DNA of 64,000 nt, taken from the NCBI RefSeq assembly GCF_026153355.1, contig NZ_CP110636.1, positions 3,348,001 through 3,412,000 on the forward strand, written 5' to 3'. Positions 28,073 to 37,189 of this stretch are shown one piece after another. A program made the translations under genes and the position numbers. The notes below the pieces were generated by a model that did no database searches, had not been told where the DNA came from, and worked only from the letters and a program-made list of their open reading frames with translations. The stretch's first letter is position 1. The number at the start of each line of letters is the position of its first letter. The stretch comes from Streptomyces endophytica. GTDB lineage: Bacteria; Actinomycetota; Actinomycetes; Streptomycetales; Streptomycetaceae.

Positions 28073-30219
28073 CCCATCTGCCCGAAACCCGCACGTCGCG
28101 GGTGAGCGTCCGGCTCATCGCGATCCAGATCCTGGTCTTCTCCCTGCTGCTCACCCTCGGCGGCCGGCTCTGGTACCTGCAGATCCGCAACGGCCGGGAG
28201 TACGCCACCGAAGCGCGCAACAACCACGTCCAGCAGGTCGTCGACCCCGCCACCCGCGGCTCCATCCTCGACGCGCGCGGCGTGCCGCTGGCCGACAACC
28301 AGACCCGGCTGGTCGTCTCCGCCAGCCGCACCGACCTGCTGAAGATGAAGGACGACGGCAAGGCCGTGCTCGGCCGGCTCGCCAAGGTGCTCGGCATGTC
28401 CGAGAAGGAGATCCGCAACAAGGTGCGGCTCTGCGACTCCAAGACCCCGCAGCCGTGCTGGAACGGCTCGCCGTACCAGCCGATCCCGATCACCGACGAG
28501 GCCACCACCCAGCAGGCCCTGCAGATCCGCGAGCGGTCCGAGGACTTCCCCGGCATCATCGCCGAGCCCACCGCCGTCCGCCGCTATCCGGCCCCGGTCG
28601 GCGCCAACACCGCGCAGGTGCTCGGCTACCTCTCGCCGGTCACCGACGAGGAGATCAACAAGGCCAAGAACACCCGCTCGCCGCTGCTCCGCTCGGACCA
28701 GATCGGCCGCTCCGGCCTGGAGCGCACCTACGACAAGTACCTGCGCGGCAAGGCCGCCGTCACCCGCTACGAGGTCGACAACCTCGGCCGGGTCATCGGC
28801 CAGGCCAAGAGCGAGAAGGGCCAGGCAGGTTCGTCGATAGTCACCAGCATCGACGCCCGGGTGCAGGCGCTGGCGGAGAAGCAGCTGGACCAGGCCATGA
28901 AGGACGCCCGTAAGGTGCACGACAAGAACACCGGCACCAACTACAAGGCGGACTCCGGTGCCGTGGTCGTGATGGAGGCGAAGACCGGCCGGGTGGTGGC
29001 GATGGCCTCCAACCCCAGCTACGACCCCAACGCCTGGGTCGGCGGCATCTCGGGCAAGGACTACGCCCGCCTCACCGGCAAGGACTCCAACTACCCGCTG
29101 CTGAACCGCGCCATCCAGGGCCAGGCCGCCCCCGGCTCGATCTTCAAGGTCATCTCGACCACGGCGGCGGTCAACGCGGGCTACGACTTCAACGGCCACT
29201 ACCCCTGCACCAGCTCGTACAGCATCGGCGGCCAGGTCTTCCGGAACTTCGAGGGCGAGGGCCACGGCGACATCAGCCTGGGCCGGGCGCTGGAGGTCTC
29301 CTGCGACACCGTCTTCTACCGGCTCTCGCACGAGGAGTGGAAGAAGGACGGCGGCGACAAGCCGAAGAAGGACCCCAACGACTGGTTCTACCGGACCGCC
29401 CACCAGTTCGGACTCGGCAAGGAGACCGGCATCGACCTCCCCAACGAGGTCAACGGCCGGGTCCCCGACCGCCGGTGGAAGCACAACTTCTGGAAGGCCA
29501 ACAAGGACGGCTGGTGCCAGCAGGCCAAGGCCTGGCCGAAGAAGAAGGACTACACCACCAAGCTCGCCCGTGAGGGCTGCCTCGAAGGCATGAAGCTGCA
29601 CGCCTACGACTCGATCAACTACGCCATCGGCCAGGGCGACACCCTCGTCACCCCCATCCAGATGGCGACGATCTACGCCGCGATCAGCAACGGCGGCACC
29701 CTCTTCAACCCGACCGTGGGCAAGGCCATCGTCAGCCCCGACGGCAAGCACATCCAGCAGATCGCGCCGCAGTCGCACGGCAAGCTGCCGGACAGCCCGC
29801 ACACCCTCAGGCAGATCGACTCCGCACTGGCCGGCGTCGCCACCCGCGGTACCGCCGCCTGGCGCTTCCAGGGCTGGCCGCAGGACAAGATCCCGATGCA
29901 CGCCAAGACCGGTACCGCCGAGGTCTACGGCAAGCAGACCACCTCGTGGTTCGCGACGTACACCAAGGACTACACGATCGTCATGACGATCTCCCAGGGT
30001 GGTACCGGATCCGGAGCCTCCGGCCCGGCCGTGCGCAACATCTACAACGCCCTGTACGGCATCGACGAGAAGGGCGGCATCGACCCCAAGGCCGCCCTGC
30101 TGCCCAGGCCGCAGGGCAAACTGCCCAAGATCGAGAGCGACGGCACCATCGAGGCCCAGCCCATCAAGCCCTACGTCCCGCCGTCCCCGTCGCCCTCACC
30201 CTCGGGGAGCCCCCAGTGA
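28069..30219 (+). CDS. mrdA: Penicillin-binding protein 2, class B transpeptidase
   Basis: Peptidoglycan cross-linking enzyme partnered with RodA. 716 residues: membrane segment about 15-36, dimerisation domain with DPATRGSILDARGVPLADN, then transpeptidase domain with SxxK as SIFK (APGSIFKVIST, near 360), SxD as SCD (LEVSCDTVFYRLS near 414) and KTG (MHAKTGTAEVYG near 617). It ends in a Pro/Ser tail. The GTG at 28069 overlaps the mreD stop as GTGA, and its own stop overlaps the rodA start in the same way. Confidence 0.96.
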   Translation: MTHLPETRTSRVSVRLIAIQILVFSLLLTLGGRLWYLQIRNGREYATEARNNHVQQVVDPATRGSILDARGVPLADNQTRLVVSASRTDLLKMKDDGKAVLGRLAKVLGMSEKEIRNKVRLCDSKTPQPCWNGSPYQPIPITDEATTQQALQIRERSEDFPGIIAEPTAVRRYPAPVGANTAQVLGYLSPVTDEEINKAKNTRSPLLRSDQIGRSGLERTYDKYLRGKAAVTRYEVDNLGRVIGQAKSEKGQAGSSIVTSIDARVQALAEKQLDQAMKDARKVHDKNTGTNYKADSGAVVVMEAKTGRVVAMASNPSYDPNAWVGGISGKDYARLTGKDSNYPLLNRAIQGQAAPGSIFKVISTTAAVNAGYDFNGHYPCTSSYSIGGQVFRNFEGEGHGDISLGRALEVSCDTVFYRLSHEEWKKDGGDKPKKDPNDWFYRTAHQFGLGKETGIDLPNEVNGRVPDRRWKHNFWKANKDGWCQQAKAWPKKKDYTTKLAREGCLEGMKLHAYDSINYAIGQGDTLVTPIQMATIYAAISNGGTLFNPTVGKAIVSPDGKHIQQIAPQSHGKLPDSPHTLRQIDSALAGVATRGTAAWRFQGWPQDKIPMHAKTGTAEVYGKQTTSWFATYTKDYTIVMTISQGGTGSGASGPAVRNIYNALYGIDEKGGIDPKAALLPRPQGKLPKIESDGTIEAQPIKPYVPPSPSPSPSGSPQ

Positions 30220-31430
30220 CCTCAAGCCACACCTCCCGGGCGTTCTCCATCCGCCGCTACACCCCGGAACTCGGTACCTGGGGAAAGCTGACGGCACGTG
30301 ACTCCGTGCTGCGCAAGCTGGACTGGATACTGCTGCTGTCCTGTCTGCTGTTGTCGCTCATCGGCTCGCTGCTGGTCTTCTCCGCCACCCGCAACCGCAC
30401 CGAGCTCAACAAGGGCGACGAGTACTACTTCTTCCTGCACCACCTGCTCAACCTCGGCATCGGCCTGGCGCTGGCCGGCGGCACGATCTGGCTCGGCCAC
30501 CGCACCCTGCGCGGCGCGATCCCGGTGCTGTACGCCCTGTCGGTGGTGCTCGCCCTGCTGGTGCTGACCCCGCTCGGCGCCACCATCAACGGCTCGCGCT
30601 CCTGGCTGGCGATCCCCGGCGGATTCTCCCTCCAGCCCGCCGAGTTCGCGAAGATCACCATCTCGCTCGGCATGGCGATGATCCTGGCCTCCCGGGTCGA
30701 CGCCGGCGACCGCCCGTCCCCCGGCCACCGCACCGTCGTCCAGGCCCTCGGGCTGGCCGCCGTGCCCGTCGGCATCATCCTGCTGATGCCCGACCTCGGC
30801 TCGGTCATGGTGCTCGGCGCCGTCATCCTCGGCGTCCTGCTCGCCTCCGGCGCGTCCAACCGCTGGATCCTCGGACTGGTGAGCGCCGGCGTCGTCGGCT
30901 GCGTCGCCATCTGGCAGCTGGGGCTGCTCGACGCGTACCAGATCGCCCGCTTCGCCGCGTTCGCCAACCCGAGCCTGGACCCGGCCGGCGTCGGCTACAA
31001 CACCAACCAGGCCCGGATCGCCATCGGCGGCGGCGGACTGACCGGCTCCGGGCTCTTCCACGGCAGCCAGACCACCGGCCAGTTCGTCCCCGAACAGCAG
31101 ACGGACTTCATCTTCACCGTCGCCGGCGAGGAGCTGGGCTTCCTGGGCGCGGGCCTGATCATCGTCCTGCTCGGCGTCGTCCTGTGGCGCGCCTGCCGGA
31201 TCGCCCGCGAGTCGACCGAGCTCTACGGCACGATCGTGGCCGCCGGCATCATCGCGTGGTTCGCCTTCCAGGCCTTCGAGAACATCGGCATGACGCTCGG
31301 CATCATGCCGGTGACCGGCCTGCCGCTGCCCTTCGTCTCCTACGGCGGCACGTCGATGTTCGCGGTCTGGATCGCCATAGGGCTGCTCCAGTCGATCCGG
31401 GTCGGCCGCCCGATGTCGGCGTCCCGCTGA
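30216..31430 (+). CDS. rodA: RodA, SEDS-family peptidoglycan glycosyltransferase
   Basis: Polymerises lipid II together with PBP2. 404 residues with about ten membrane segments. Family blocks: NGSRSWLAIPGGFSLQPAEFAKI near 130, MPDLGSVMVLGAVILGVLLASG near 195, GGGGLTGSGLFHGSQTTGQFVPEQQTDFIF near 270 and GLPLPFVSYGGTSMFAVWIAIG near 375. GTG at 30216 overlaps the mrdA stop (GTGA), so translation is coupled. Last gene of the mre operon. Confidence 0.96.
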   Translation: MTSSHTSRAFSIRRYTPELGTWGKLTARDSVLRKLDWILLLSCLLLSLIGSLLVFSATRNRTELNKGDEYYFFLHHLLNLGIGLALAGGTIWLGHRTLRGAIPVLYALSVVLALLVLTPLGATINGSRSWLAIPGGFSLQPAEFAKITISLGMAMILASRVDAGDRPSPGHRTVVQALGLAAVPVGIILLMPDLGSVMVLGAVILGVLLASGASNRWILGLVSAGVVGCVAIWQLGLLDAYQIARFAAFANPSLDPAGVGYNTNQARIAIGGGGLTGSGLFHGSQTTGQFVPEQQTDFIFTVAGEELGFLGAGLIIVLLGVVLWRACRIARESTELYGTIVAAGIIAWFAFQAFENIGMTLGIMPVTGLPLPFVSYGGTSMFAVWIAIGLLQSIRVGRPMSASR

Positions 31431-31454
31431 CACCGGGGCCCGGCCCCCGCCGGG

Positions 31455-31925
31455 TCACCGCCCGGTGTACAGCTCGAACCACAGCGACGCGGACCGCGGC
31501 CCGCCGGCGTACGGCGTGCTGCCCCAGTCGTCGGCGAGCTCGCCGGCCAGCCACAGCCCGTGATCGGCGTCCTCGGCCAACGGGTCGTAGGGCGGCCGGG
31601 CCGGCGACGGGACGGCCGGTGGCGGGAGGCGGACCGCGGACCCGTCGTGCACGCTGATCCGCAGGCCGTGCGCGGCCGTGAGCAGCCGCAGCAGGATGTC
31701 CGCCGACCGCGGGGTGCGCAGATGGGAGCGGGTGACCGCCTCCGAGGTGAGCAGCACCGCCGGGTCCAGCAGCGGGCCGAGCGGGGTACTTCGCAGGACG
31801 GCCCGGACGAAATCGCGGGCGACCTTCGGGCTGGTGGGTTCGCTCGGTGCCGTCAGCAGGAACGGGCGGGCTCCCGCCGAGACGCGGATGGGTGACCGGG
31901 CGACGGCTGCGCTGTGGGGATGCAC
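31455..31925 (-). CDS. ATP-binding protein of the anti-sigma kinase-like (HATPase) type, degenerate
   Basis: 156 residues. The order of blocks fits the small Streptomyces RsbW-like proteins: SPKVARDFVRAVLRS helix, LLDPAVLLTSEAVTR (N-box helix), LRISVHDGS strand, DHGLWLAGELADDWG and a final SLWFEL. The N-box Asn expected after the Glu is missing (TSEAVTRSHLR), and the GRGL-type glycine motif is reduced to DHGL, so ATP binding is doubtful. GTG at 31925 follows GGGAGGGAG. The gene faces rodA tail to tail with 24 bases between stops. Family assignment is by pattern only. Confidence 0.6.
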   Translation of the reverse strand: MHPHSAAVARSPIRVSAGARPFLLTAPSEPTSPKVARDFVRAVLRSTPLGPLLDPAVLLTSEAVTRSHLRTPRSADILLRLLTAAHGLRISVHDGSAVRLPPPAVPSPARPPYDPLAEDADHGLWLAGELADDWGSTPYAGGPRSASLWFELYTGR

Positions 31926-32113
31926 GGGTGTCTCCCTCCCCGAGGGGTCGAGTGAGCGCCGATCGCCACCCTGAGTGGGCGGCTAGTGACACACCGTAAG
32001 CCACCTTCCCGGGCATGTGCCACCCGCCCTTCCGGATGCTGGAACGCCCCCCACGGAGAGCGATCCTGTCCGGGTGGCTGGTCCCCGTCAGGACCGCTGG
32101 CTACATTCGAGGC

Positions 32114-33793
32114 ATGGCGGACACCGTGCGGGAGATCGAGCGGAAATACGAGGCCGACGACGACACCCACCTGCCCGACCTGGCCGGCGTCGACCGGGTC
32201 GCGAGCGTGGAGGAACGCGGCACCGACAGCCTGGACGCCCTCTACTACGACACCGCCGACCAGCGCCTCGCCGCGGACGGCGTCACCCTCCGACGGCGCA
32301 CCGGCGGCCCGGACGCCGGCTGGCACCTGAAACTCCCGGTCGAGCCCGGCGTGCGCGAGGAGATCCGGGCACCGCTCTCGGACGCCCCGCCCCCCGAACT
32401 GACCGCCCTGGTCCGCTCCCGGACCCGAGGCCAGGACCTGATCCCCCTCGTACGGCTGCGGACCCGGCGCACGGTCCGGGTGCTGCGCGACGCCGCGGGC
32501 ACACCGCTCGCCGAGGTCGCGGAGGACGCGGTCACCGCGCGGCGGGTGACGTTCGCGGCCCCGCGGGCAGCGGCGTCCGAGCCGGCCACGGCGTCCGAGC
32601 AGGCCACGGCGTCCGAGCAGGCCTCGGCGTCCGGCGGCACCGGCCCGATCGAGGCCCGCTGGCACGAGATCGAGGTCGAACTGGCCGACGCCGGCGGCGA
32701 CGCCACGGGCAACGGCGGAAACGGCACGGGCAAAGGCGACACCGGACTGCTGGACGCGATCGGCCGGGCGCTGGCCGACGCCGGCGTACGGCCCGCCTCG
32801 GCGCCCTCCAAGCTGGCCCGGGCACTGACCGAGACCGGCCTGCGCACCGAGGGGGCCGAAGCCGCGTACCCCGCGCACGCCCCGTCCGCCCGCTCCGACG
32901 GGAAACCGCACACCGCCGCCGACCTCGTCCTGGACTACGCCGCCGCACAGGTGCACGCGATCATCGCCCTCGACCCTGCGGTCCGCCGCGACCTGCCCGA
33001 TTCCGTGCACCAGATGCGGGTCGCCACCCGCCGCCTGCGGAGCGCCTTCCGCTCCTACGCCAAGGTCCTCGACCGCGCCACCACCGACCCGATCGGCGCC
33101 GAACTCAAGTGGCTGGCAGGGGAGTTGGGGGTGGGACGGGACCAGGAAGTACTGGCCGAGCGGCTGTGCGCCGGGCTGGCGGAGGTGCCCCGGACGCTCC
33201 GGCTCGGTCCGGTGGCCGCCCGGCTGCGGCTGTGGTCGCAGCGCAACCGGGCCGGCGCCCGGGACCGGGTGCTCGCCGTCCTGGACGACCCCCGCTACCT
33301 GGCCCTCCTCGACCGGCTGCACGCCCTCCTGGCGGAGCCACCGCTGCGCGCCGCCGCCGAGCGATCCGCCCCCGAGGTGGCGGCCCGGGCCGTCCTCAAG
33401 GACTACCGGCGGCTGGCCGGCCGCATGGAGGCCGCGCTGGACGCCCCCGCCGGCCGCGGCCGGGACGAGGCGCTGCACAGCGCCCGCAAGGCCGCCAAGC
33501 GGGCCCGCTACGCGGCGGAGGCGGCCCGCCCGGCGCTCGGCAAGCCGGCGAAGAAGTTCGCCAAGCGGATCAAGAAGGTGCAGCAGCTGCTCGGCGACCA
33601 CCAGGACAGCGTGGTGGCCCGCGGCGCCCTCCGTGACCTGGCCACCCAGGCCCACCGCGCCGGCGAGGGCGGCTTCACCTTCGGCCTCCTCTACGGCCGC
33701 GAGGAGGCCCTGGCCGCCGGGCGGGAGCGCGACCTCCCGGCCACCTGGGCGAAGGCGTCCCGCAAGAGGCTGCGGTCCCGGCTGGGGGCCTGA
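32114..33793 (+). CDS. CYTH and CHAD domain protein
   Basis: Predicted polyphosphate- or triphosphate-handling protein. 559 residues. The CYTH tunnel domain (about 1-220) starts with the metal-binding ExExK motif EIERKYE and has DALYYDTADQRLAADGVTLRRR and HEIEVEL. The CHAD domain (about 265-555) is rich in His, Arg and Lys in helices: DSVHQMRVATRRLRSAFRSY and DEALHSARKAAKRARYAAEA, as expected for phosphate-chain binding. Between residues 154 and 172 a six-residue repeat (ASEQAT) occurs three times, from an 18-bp DNA repeat at 32573-32626. TACATT at 32102-32107 lies six bases before the ATG, so the mRNA may be leaderless. Confidence 0.92.
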   Translation: MADTVREIERKYEADDDTHLPDLAGVDRVASVEERGTDSLDALYYDTADQRLAADGVTLRRRTGGPDAGWHLKLPVEPGVREEIRAPLSDAPPPELTALVRSRTRGQDLIPLVRLRTRRTVRVLRDAAGTPLAEVAEDAVTARRVTFAAPRAAASEPATASEQATASEQASASGGTGPIEARWHEIEVELADAGGDATGNGGNGTGKGDTGLLDAIGRALADAGVRPASAPSKLARALTETGLRTEGAEAAYPAHAPSARSDGKPHTAADLVLDYAAAQVHAIIALDPAVRRDLPDSVHQMRVATRRLRSAFRSYAKVLDRATTDPIGAELKWLAGELGVGRDQEVLAERLCAGLAEVPRTLRLGPVAARLRLWSQRNRAGARDRVLAVLDDPRYLALLDRLHALLAEPPLRAAAERSAPEVAARAVLKDYRRLAGRMEAALDAPAGRGRDEALHSARKAAKRARYAAEAARPALGKPAKKFAKRIKKVQQLLGDHQDSVVARGALRDLATQAHRAGEGGFTFGLLYGREEALAAGRERDLPATWAKASRKRLRSRLGA

Positions 33794-33885
33794 GCGGGAG
33801 GGCGCCGCGCCCGCCGTGCGATTTCGGGTGCCGCCGAGCGGGTTACGCTTGAGAGTCGCCCCTTGTCAGCCCACGAAGGTTCGAG

Positions 33886-35811
33886 ATGTCCGAGTCGGTT
33901 TTCCCGCAGCTCGAAGCTCTGCTCCCACACGTGCAGAAGCCGATCCAGTACGTCGGCGGTGAGCTCAATTCCACGGTCAAGCCGTGGGAGAGCTGCGACG
34001 TTCGCTGGGCGCTCATGTACCCCGACGCGTACGAGGTCGGGCTGCCCAACCAGGGCGTCATGATCCTCTACGAGGTCCTCAACGAGCAGGAGGGCGTCCT
34101 CGCCGAACGCACCTACAGCGTCTGGCCGGACCTCGAAGCCCTGATGCGTGAGCACGACGTGCCGCAGTTCACGGTCGACGCGCACCGCCCCGTCGGCGCC
34201 TTCGACGTGCTCGGCGTCTCCTTCTCCACCGAGCTCGGCTACACCAACCTGCTCACCGCCCTGGACCTGGCCGGCATCCCGTTCGAGTCCAAGGACCGGA
34301 CCGACGAGCACCCGCTGATCCTCGCGGGCGGCCACGCCGCCTTCAACCCCGAGCCGATCGCGGACTTCCTCGACTGCGCGGTGGTCGGCGACGGCGAGCA
34401 GGCCGTGCTGGAGATCACCGAGATCATCCGCGCCTGGAAGAACGAGGGCCGCCCGGGCGGCCGCGACGAGCTGCTCTTCCGCCTCGCGAAGACCGGCAGC
34501 GTCTACGTCCCCAAGTTCTACGACGTCGAGTACCTGGCCGACGGCCGGATCTCCCGCGTCGTGCCCAACCGCTCCGGCGTCCCGTGGCGGGTCTCCAAGC
34601 ACACCGTCATGGACCTGGACGAGTGGCCCTACCCCAAGCAGCCCCTCGTCCCCCTGGCCGAGACCGTCCACGAGCGGATGTCGGTCGAGATCTTCCGTGG
34701 CTGCACCCGCGGCTGCCGTTTCTGCCAGGCCGGCATGATCACGCGCCCCGTGCGGGAGCGAAGCATCACCGGCATCGGCGAGATGGTGGACAAGGGTCTG
34801 AAGGCCACCGGATTCGAGGAGGTCGGCCTGCTGTCGCTGTCCTCCGCGGACCACACCGAGATCGGTGACATCGCCAAGGGCCTCGCCGACCGGTACGAGG
34901 AAGACAAGATCGGCCTGTCGCTGCCCTCGACCCGCGTCGACGCCTTCAACATCGACCTCGCCAACGAGCTGACCCGCAACGGCCGCCGCTCGGGCCTGAC
35001 CTTCGCCCCCGAGGGCGGCAGCGAGCGCATCCGCAAGGTCATCAACAAGATGGTCTCGGAAGAGGACCTGATCCGTACGGTGTCCACGGCCTACGGCAAC
35101 GGCTGGCGGCAGGTGAAGCTGTACTTCATGTGCGGTCTGCCCACCGAGACCGACGAGGACGTGCTCCAGATCGGCGACATGGCGGTCAACGTCATCGCCG
35201 AGGGCCGCAAGGTCTCCGGGCAGAACGACATCCGCTGCACGGTCTCCATCGGCGGTTTCGTCCCCAAGCCCCACACCCCCTTCCAGTGGGCCCCGCAGCT
35301 CTCCGCCGAGGAGACGGACGCCCGGCTCGAAAAGCTCCGCGACAAGATCCGCGGCGACAAGAAGTACGGCCGTTCCATCGGCTTCCGCTACCACGACGGC
35401 AAGCCCGGCATCGTCGAGGGCCTGCTCTCGCGCGGCGACCGCCGCGTGGGCTCCGTCATCCGCGCCGTCTACGAGGACGGCGGCCGCTTCGACGGCTGGC
35501 GCGAGCACTTCTCCTACGACCGCTGGATGCGGGCCGCGGAGAAGACGCTCCCGGAGTTCGGCGTGGACGTCGCCTGGTACACCACCCGCGAGCGGGAGTA
35601 CGAGGAGGTCCTGCCCTGGGACCACCTGGACTCCGGCCTCGACAAGGACTGGCTCTGGGAGGACTGGCAGGACGCCCTCGACGAGACCGAGGTCGAGGAC
35701 TGCCGCTGGACTCCGTGCTTCGATTGTGGGGTTTGTCCGCAACTCGACCTCGACATCCAGATCGGCCCGACCGGCAAGAAGCTGCTGCCACTGACGGTGG
35801 TCAACAAGTAG
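33886..35811 (+). CDS. B12-binding-domain radical SAM protein (TIGR03960 type)
   Basis: 641 residues. N-terminal cobalamin-binding-like Rossmann part (YPDAYEVGLPNQGVMILYEVLNE, GVSFSTELGY), then the radical SAM core with CTRGCRFCQAG (CxxxCxxC near residue 282-289) and a C-terminal Cys cluster WTPCFDCGVCPQ near 611-620. The reaction is unknown; in many bacteria the next gene or a fused domain is the TIGR03936 protein, found here 2 kb downstream. The last 20 or so codons are duplicated at 37060-37113 by the recombinase element, and the codons just before (GATTGTGGGGTTTGTCCGCA, 35723 on) are unusually A/T-rich. ATG at 33886 follows GAAGG. Confidence 0.92.
   Translation: MSESVFPQLEALLPHVQKPIQYVGGELNSTVKPWESCDVRWALMYPDAYEVGLPNQGVMILYEVLNEQEGVLAERTYSVWPDLEALMREHDVPQFTVDAHRPVGAFDVLGVSFSTELGYTNLLTALDLAGIPFESKDRTDEHPLILAGGHAAFNPEPIADFLDCAVVGDGEQAVLEITEIIRAWKNEGRPGGRDELLFRLAKTGSVYVPKFYDVEYLADGRISRVVPNRSGVPWRVSKHTVMDLDEWPYPKQPLVPLAETVHERMSVEIFRGCTRGCRFCQAGMITRPVRERSITGIGEMVDKGLKATGFEEVGLLSLSSADHTEIGDIAKGLADRYEEDKIGLSLPSTRVDAFNIDLANELTRNGRRSGLTFAPEGGSERIRKVINKMVSEEDLIRTVSTAYGNGWRQVKLYFMCGLPTETDEDVLQIGDMAVNVIAEGRKVSGQNDIRCTVSIGGFVPKPHTPFQWAPQLSAEETDARLEKLRDKIRGDKKYGRSIGFRYHDGKPGIVEGLLSRGDRRVGSVIRAVYEDGGRFDGWREHFSYDRWMRAAEKTLPEFGVDVAWYTTREREYEEVLPWDHLDSGLDKDWLWEDWQDALDETEVEDCRWTPCFDCGVCPQLDLDIQIGPTGKKLLPLTVVNK
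35755..35811 (+). repeat. Left copy of the duplicated gene end (attL side)
   Basis: Encodes IQIGPTGKKLLPLTVVNK and the TAG stop of the radical SAM protein. About 91 percent identical to 37060-37113 apart from one extra AAC codon. Confidence 0.75.
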
Positions 35812-35820
35812 GCGATCACG

Positions 35821-35858
35821 ACGAGACCGGCCCTGTCGCACGACAGGGCCGGTCTCGT
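35821..35858 (+). terminator. Terminator behind the radical SAM gene, left copy
   Basis: Perfect 17-bp stem, arms 35821-35837 and 35842-35858, loop GCAC, ten bases after the stop. It also lies at the very end of the recombinase gene on the other strand. Confidence 0.85.
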
Positions 35859-35860
35859 CT

Positions 35861-36990
35861 TCAGGATCGGTCCGCGAAGGCGTCCTTCCGAGACCGCCGC
35901 TCGGACAGGTGCGGCAGCGCAGATAGGCGTACGCGCGCTGCTCGGTAGTGGTTCTGTGCACCGTCATGTTGGTGCCGCAGTCAGCGCACACCAGGATGCC
36001 CAGGAACGCGGTGGCGCCGCCCTTCCGTCTGGCCGGCTGTGCCTTCGCCCGTGAGTCGAGTGCTGCCTGGAGCGACCGCCACTCCGTCTCGGTGAAGATG
36101 TGGTCGGCCACCTTGATCGGGTTGCTGTCCCGGCCGAGGACGATCTTTGACCGGCGCACACCGCCGTTCTTGTCCTCCTCCACCCGAAGCCCCCTGAGCG
36201 CCGGATTCCGCAGCCTCCGCAGCAGCGTGCTGGCAGTCCACTGTCCGCCGCCACCGGTGGGGACGCGGGCTCGGGCGAGCACGGTGGTCATCCGGCGCGC
36301 GGAGACTCCGCGTACCGCGGCGCCCAGGCACCAGTGCAGCACCCGGTATGCCTGCGAATCGATGACGAGCCGCCCGCGGTCGTCGATGGTGTAGCCGTAC
36401 GGGGGCTTCCCGACCAGCCAGTCCGGCTGAGCCTTGGTGTACCCCCAGAGGCTCGCCACCCGGGTACCGGTACCGGCCGCCTCGATCTCGGCGATGCCGG
36501 CGAGGAGTTCGGCCATCGCCTTCCCGGACGGACTCGACAAGTCGATGGTGTCGTGCAGGGAGACGAGATTCTTACCGTGTCTGAGGCACCACTCGCTCAT
36601 GGTGCTCAGATCGGCGAGACGGCGGACGAACCGGTCGAGTCGCCAGAAGAGGAGGACATCGAATTCCGGCACTCGCTCGTTCAGCCAGTGCCCCAGCTCT
36701 CTGCGTCTCCACGGTGGGACCTTGGTCGCCGAGACGTTCAGATCGCGGGCGACACCGACCACCCGGTAGCCTCGTTCCAGAGCCAGACCGCGCAGATCGA
36801 GCTCCTGTCGGACGGGCGAGGTCGTCTCGGCCGTGAGAGTGGACAGCCGCACGGACAGGAGGGCCCGAGGGGCCGCTGCCGGAAGTGATCTCTCCGCTTC
36901 TCCGAGTTCTCCCAGCAGAGCCAGGTCATTCCTCCTCCAGGCACTGCCCGTGAGGGGTGTCGCTATCCCGCTTGTCACATGTTTCTTCAT
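35861..36990 (-). CDS. Large-type serine recombinase, short and probably degenerate
   Basis: Site-specific recombinase. From ATG 36990 (GAGGGAG upstream) the catalytic domain shows LLSVRLSTLT with the nucleophile Ser, RQELDLRGLALERGY and LLFWRLDRFVRRLADL; the recombinase domain shows GKPPYGYTIDDRGRL and NPALRGLRVEE; the zinc ribbon shows VCADCGTNM and LRCRTC. After that the starting frame has no stop and runs antisense through the radical SAM gene. In the frame reached after a one-base deletion near 35885 it would end KDAFADRS and stop at 35861, giving about 376 residues. The coiled coil and C-terminal part of typical 450-600-residue integrases are absent. Codon use is more mixed than in neighbours, a sign of transfer. 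Confidence 0.75.
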
Positions 36991-37059
36991 GGCTCCCTCA
37001 ACGACGGGAGCCGACTCCGGATGTGGAGGGGTGTCCATTCGTCCCGGATGGACACCCAG

Positions 37060-37113
37060 ATCCAGATCGGCCCCACGGGCAAGAAGCTGTTGCCGCTGAC
37101 GGTCGTCAAGTAG
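37060..37113 (+). repeat. Right copy of the duplicated gene end (attR side)
   Basis: Reads IQIGPTGKKLLPLTVVK and a TAG stop, preceded by ATGGACACCCAG. It looks like the displaced original 3' end of the radical SAM gene. Confidence 0.75.
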
Positions 37114-37132
37114 CGCTTGCCGTAGGGCAGTT

Positions 37133-37165
37133 CGGCCCGGCCCTGCGTCCGCGGTGGCCGGGCCG
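37133..37165 (+). terminator. Hairpin after the right gene-end copy
   Basis: CGGCCCGGCC (37133-37142) pairs with GGCCGGGCCG (37156-37165). It stands in the same place, relative to the displaced gene end, as the hairpin at 35821-35858 does to the current one. Confidence 0.65.
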
Positions 37166-37189
37166 TGGCGTGCTCGGCACAATGATCCG

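Larger units (their letters stand above)
35718..37113. mobile_element. Remnant integrative element with serine recombinase, in the 3' end of the radical SAM gene
   Basis: About 1.3 kb lies between two copies of the end of the radical SAM gene: 35755-35811 in the intact gene and 37060-37113 on its own. The copies differ at five bases and one codon, each has its own stop and each is followed by its own hairpin. The only gene inside is a serine recombinase on the minus strand. This is what an element leaves that enters the 3' end of a gene and brings a replacement end. Exact crossover is not visible; TGTGGGGTTTGTCC at 35726 on the left and TGTGGAGGGGTGTCC near 37023 on the right are similar and could hold it. 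No excisionase, capsid or transfer genes remain. Confidence 0.7.

Noticed and set aside
32573..32626. The 18-bp tandem repeat in the CYTH-CHAD gene as a mobile or regulatory repeat
   Set aside because: It lies in frame in a linker of low complexity and encodes ASEQAT units; ordinary replication slippage explains it.
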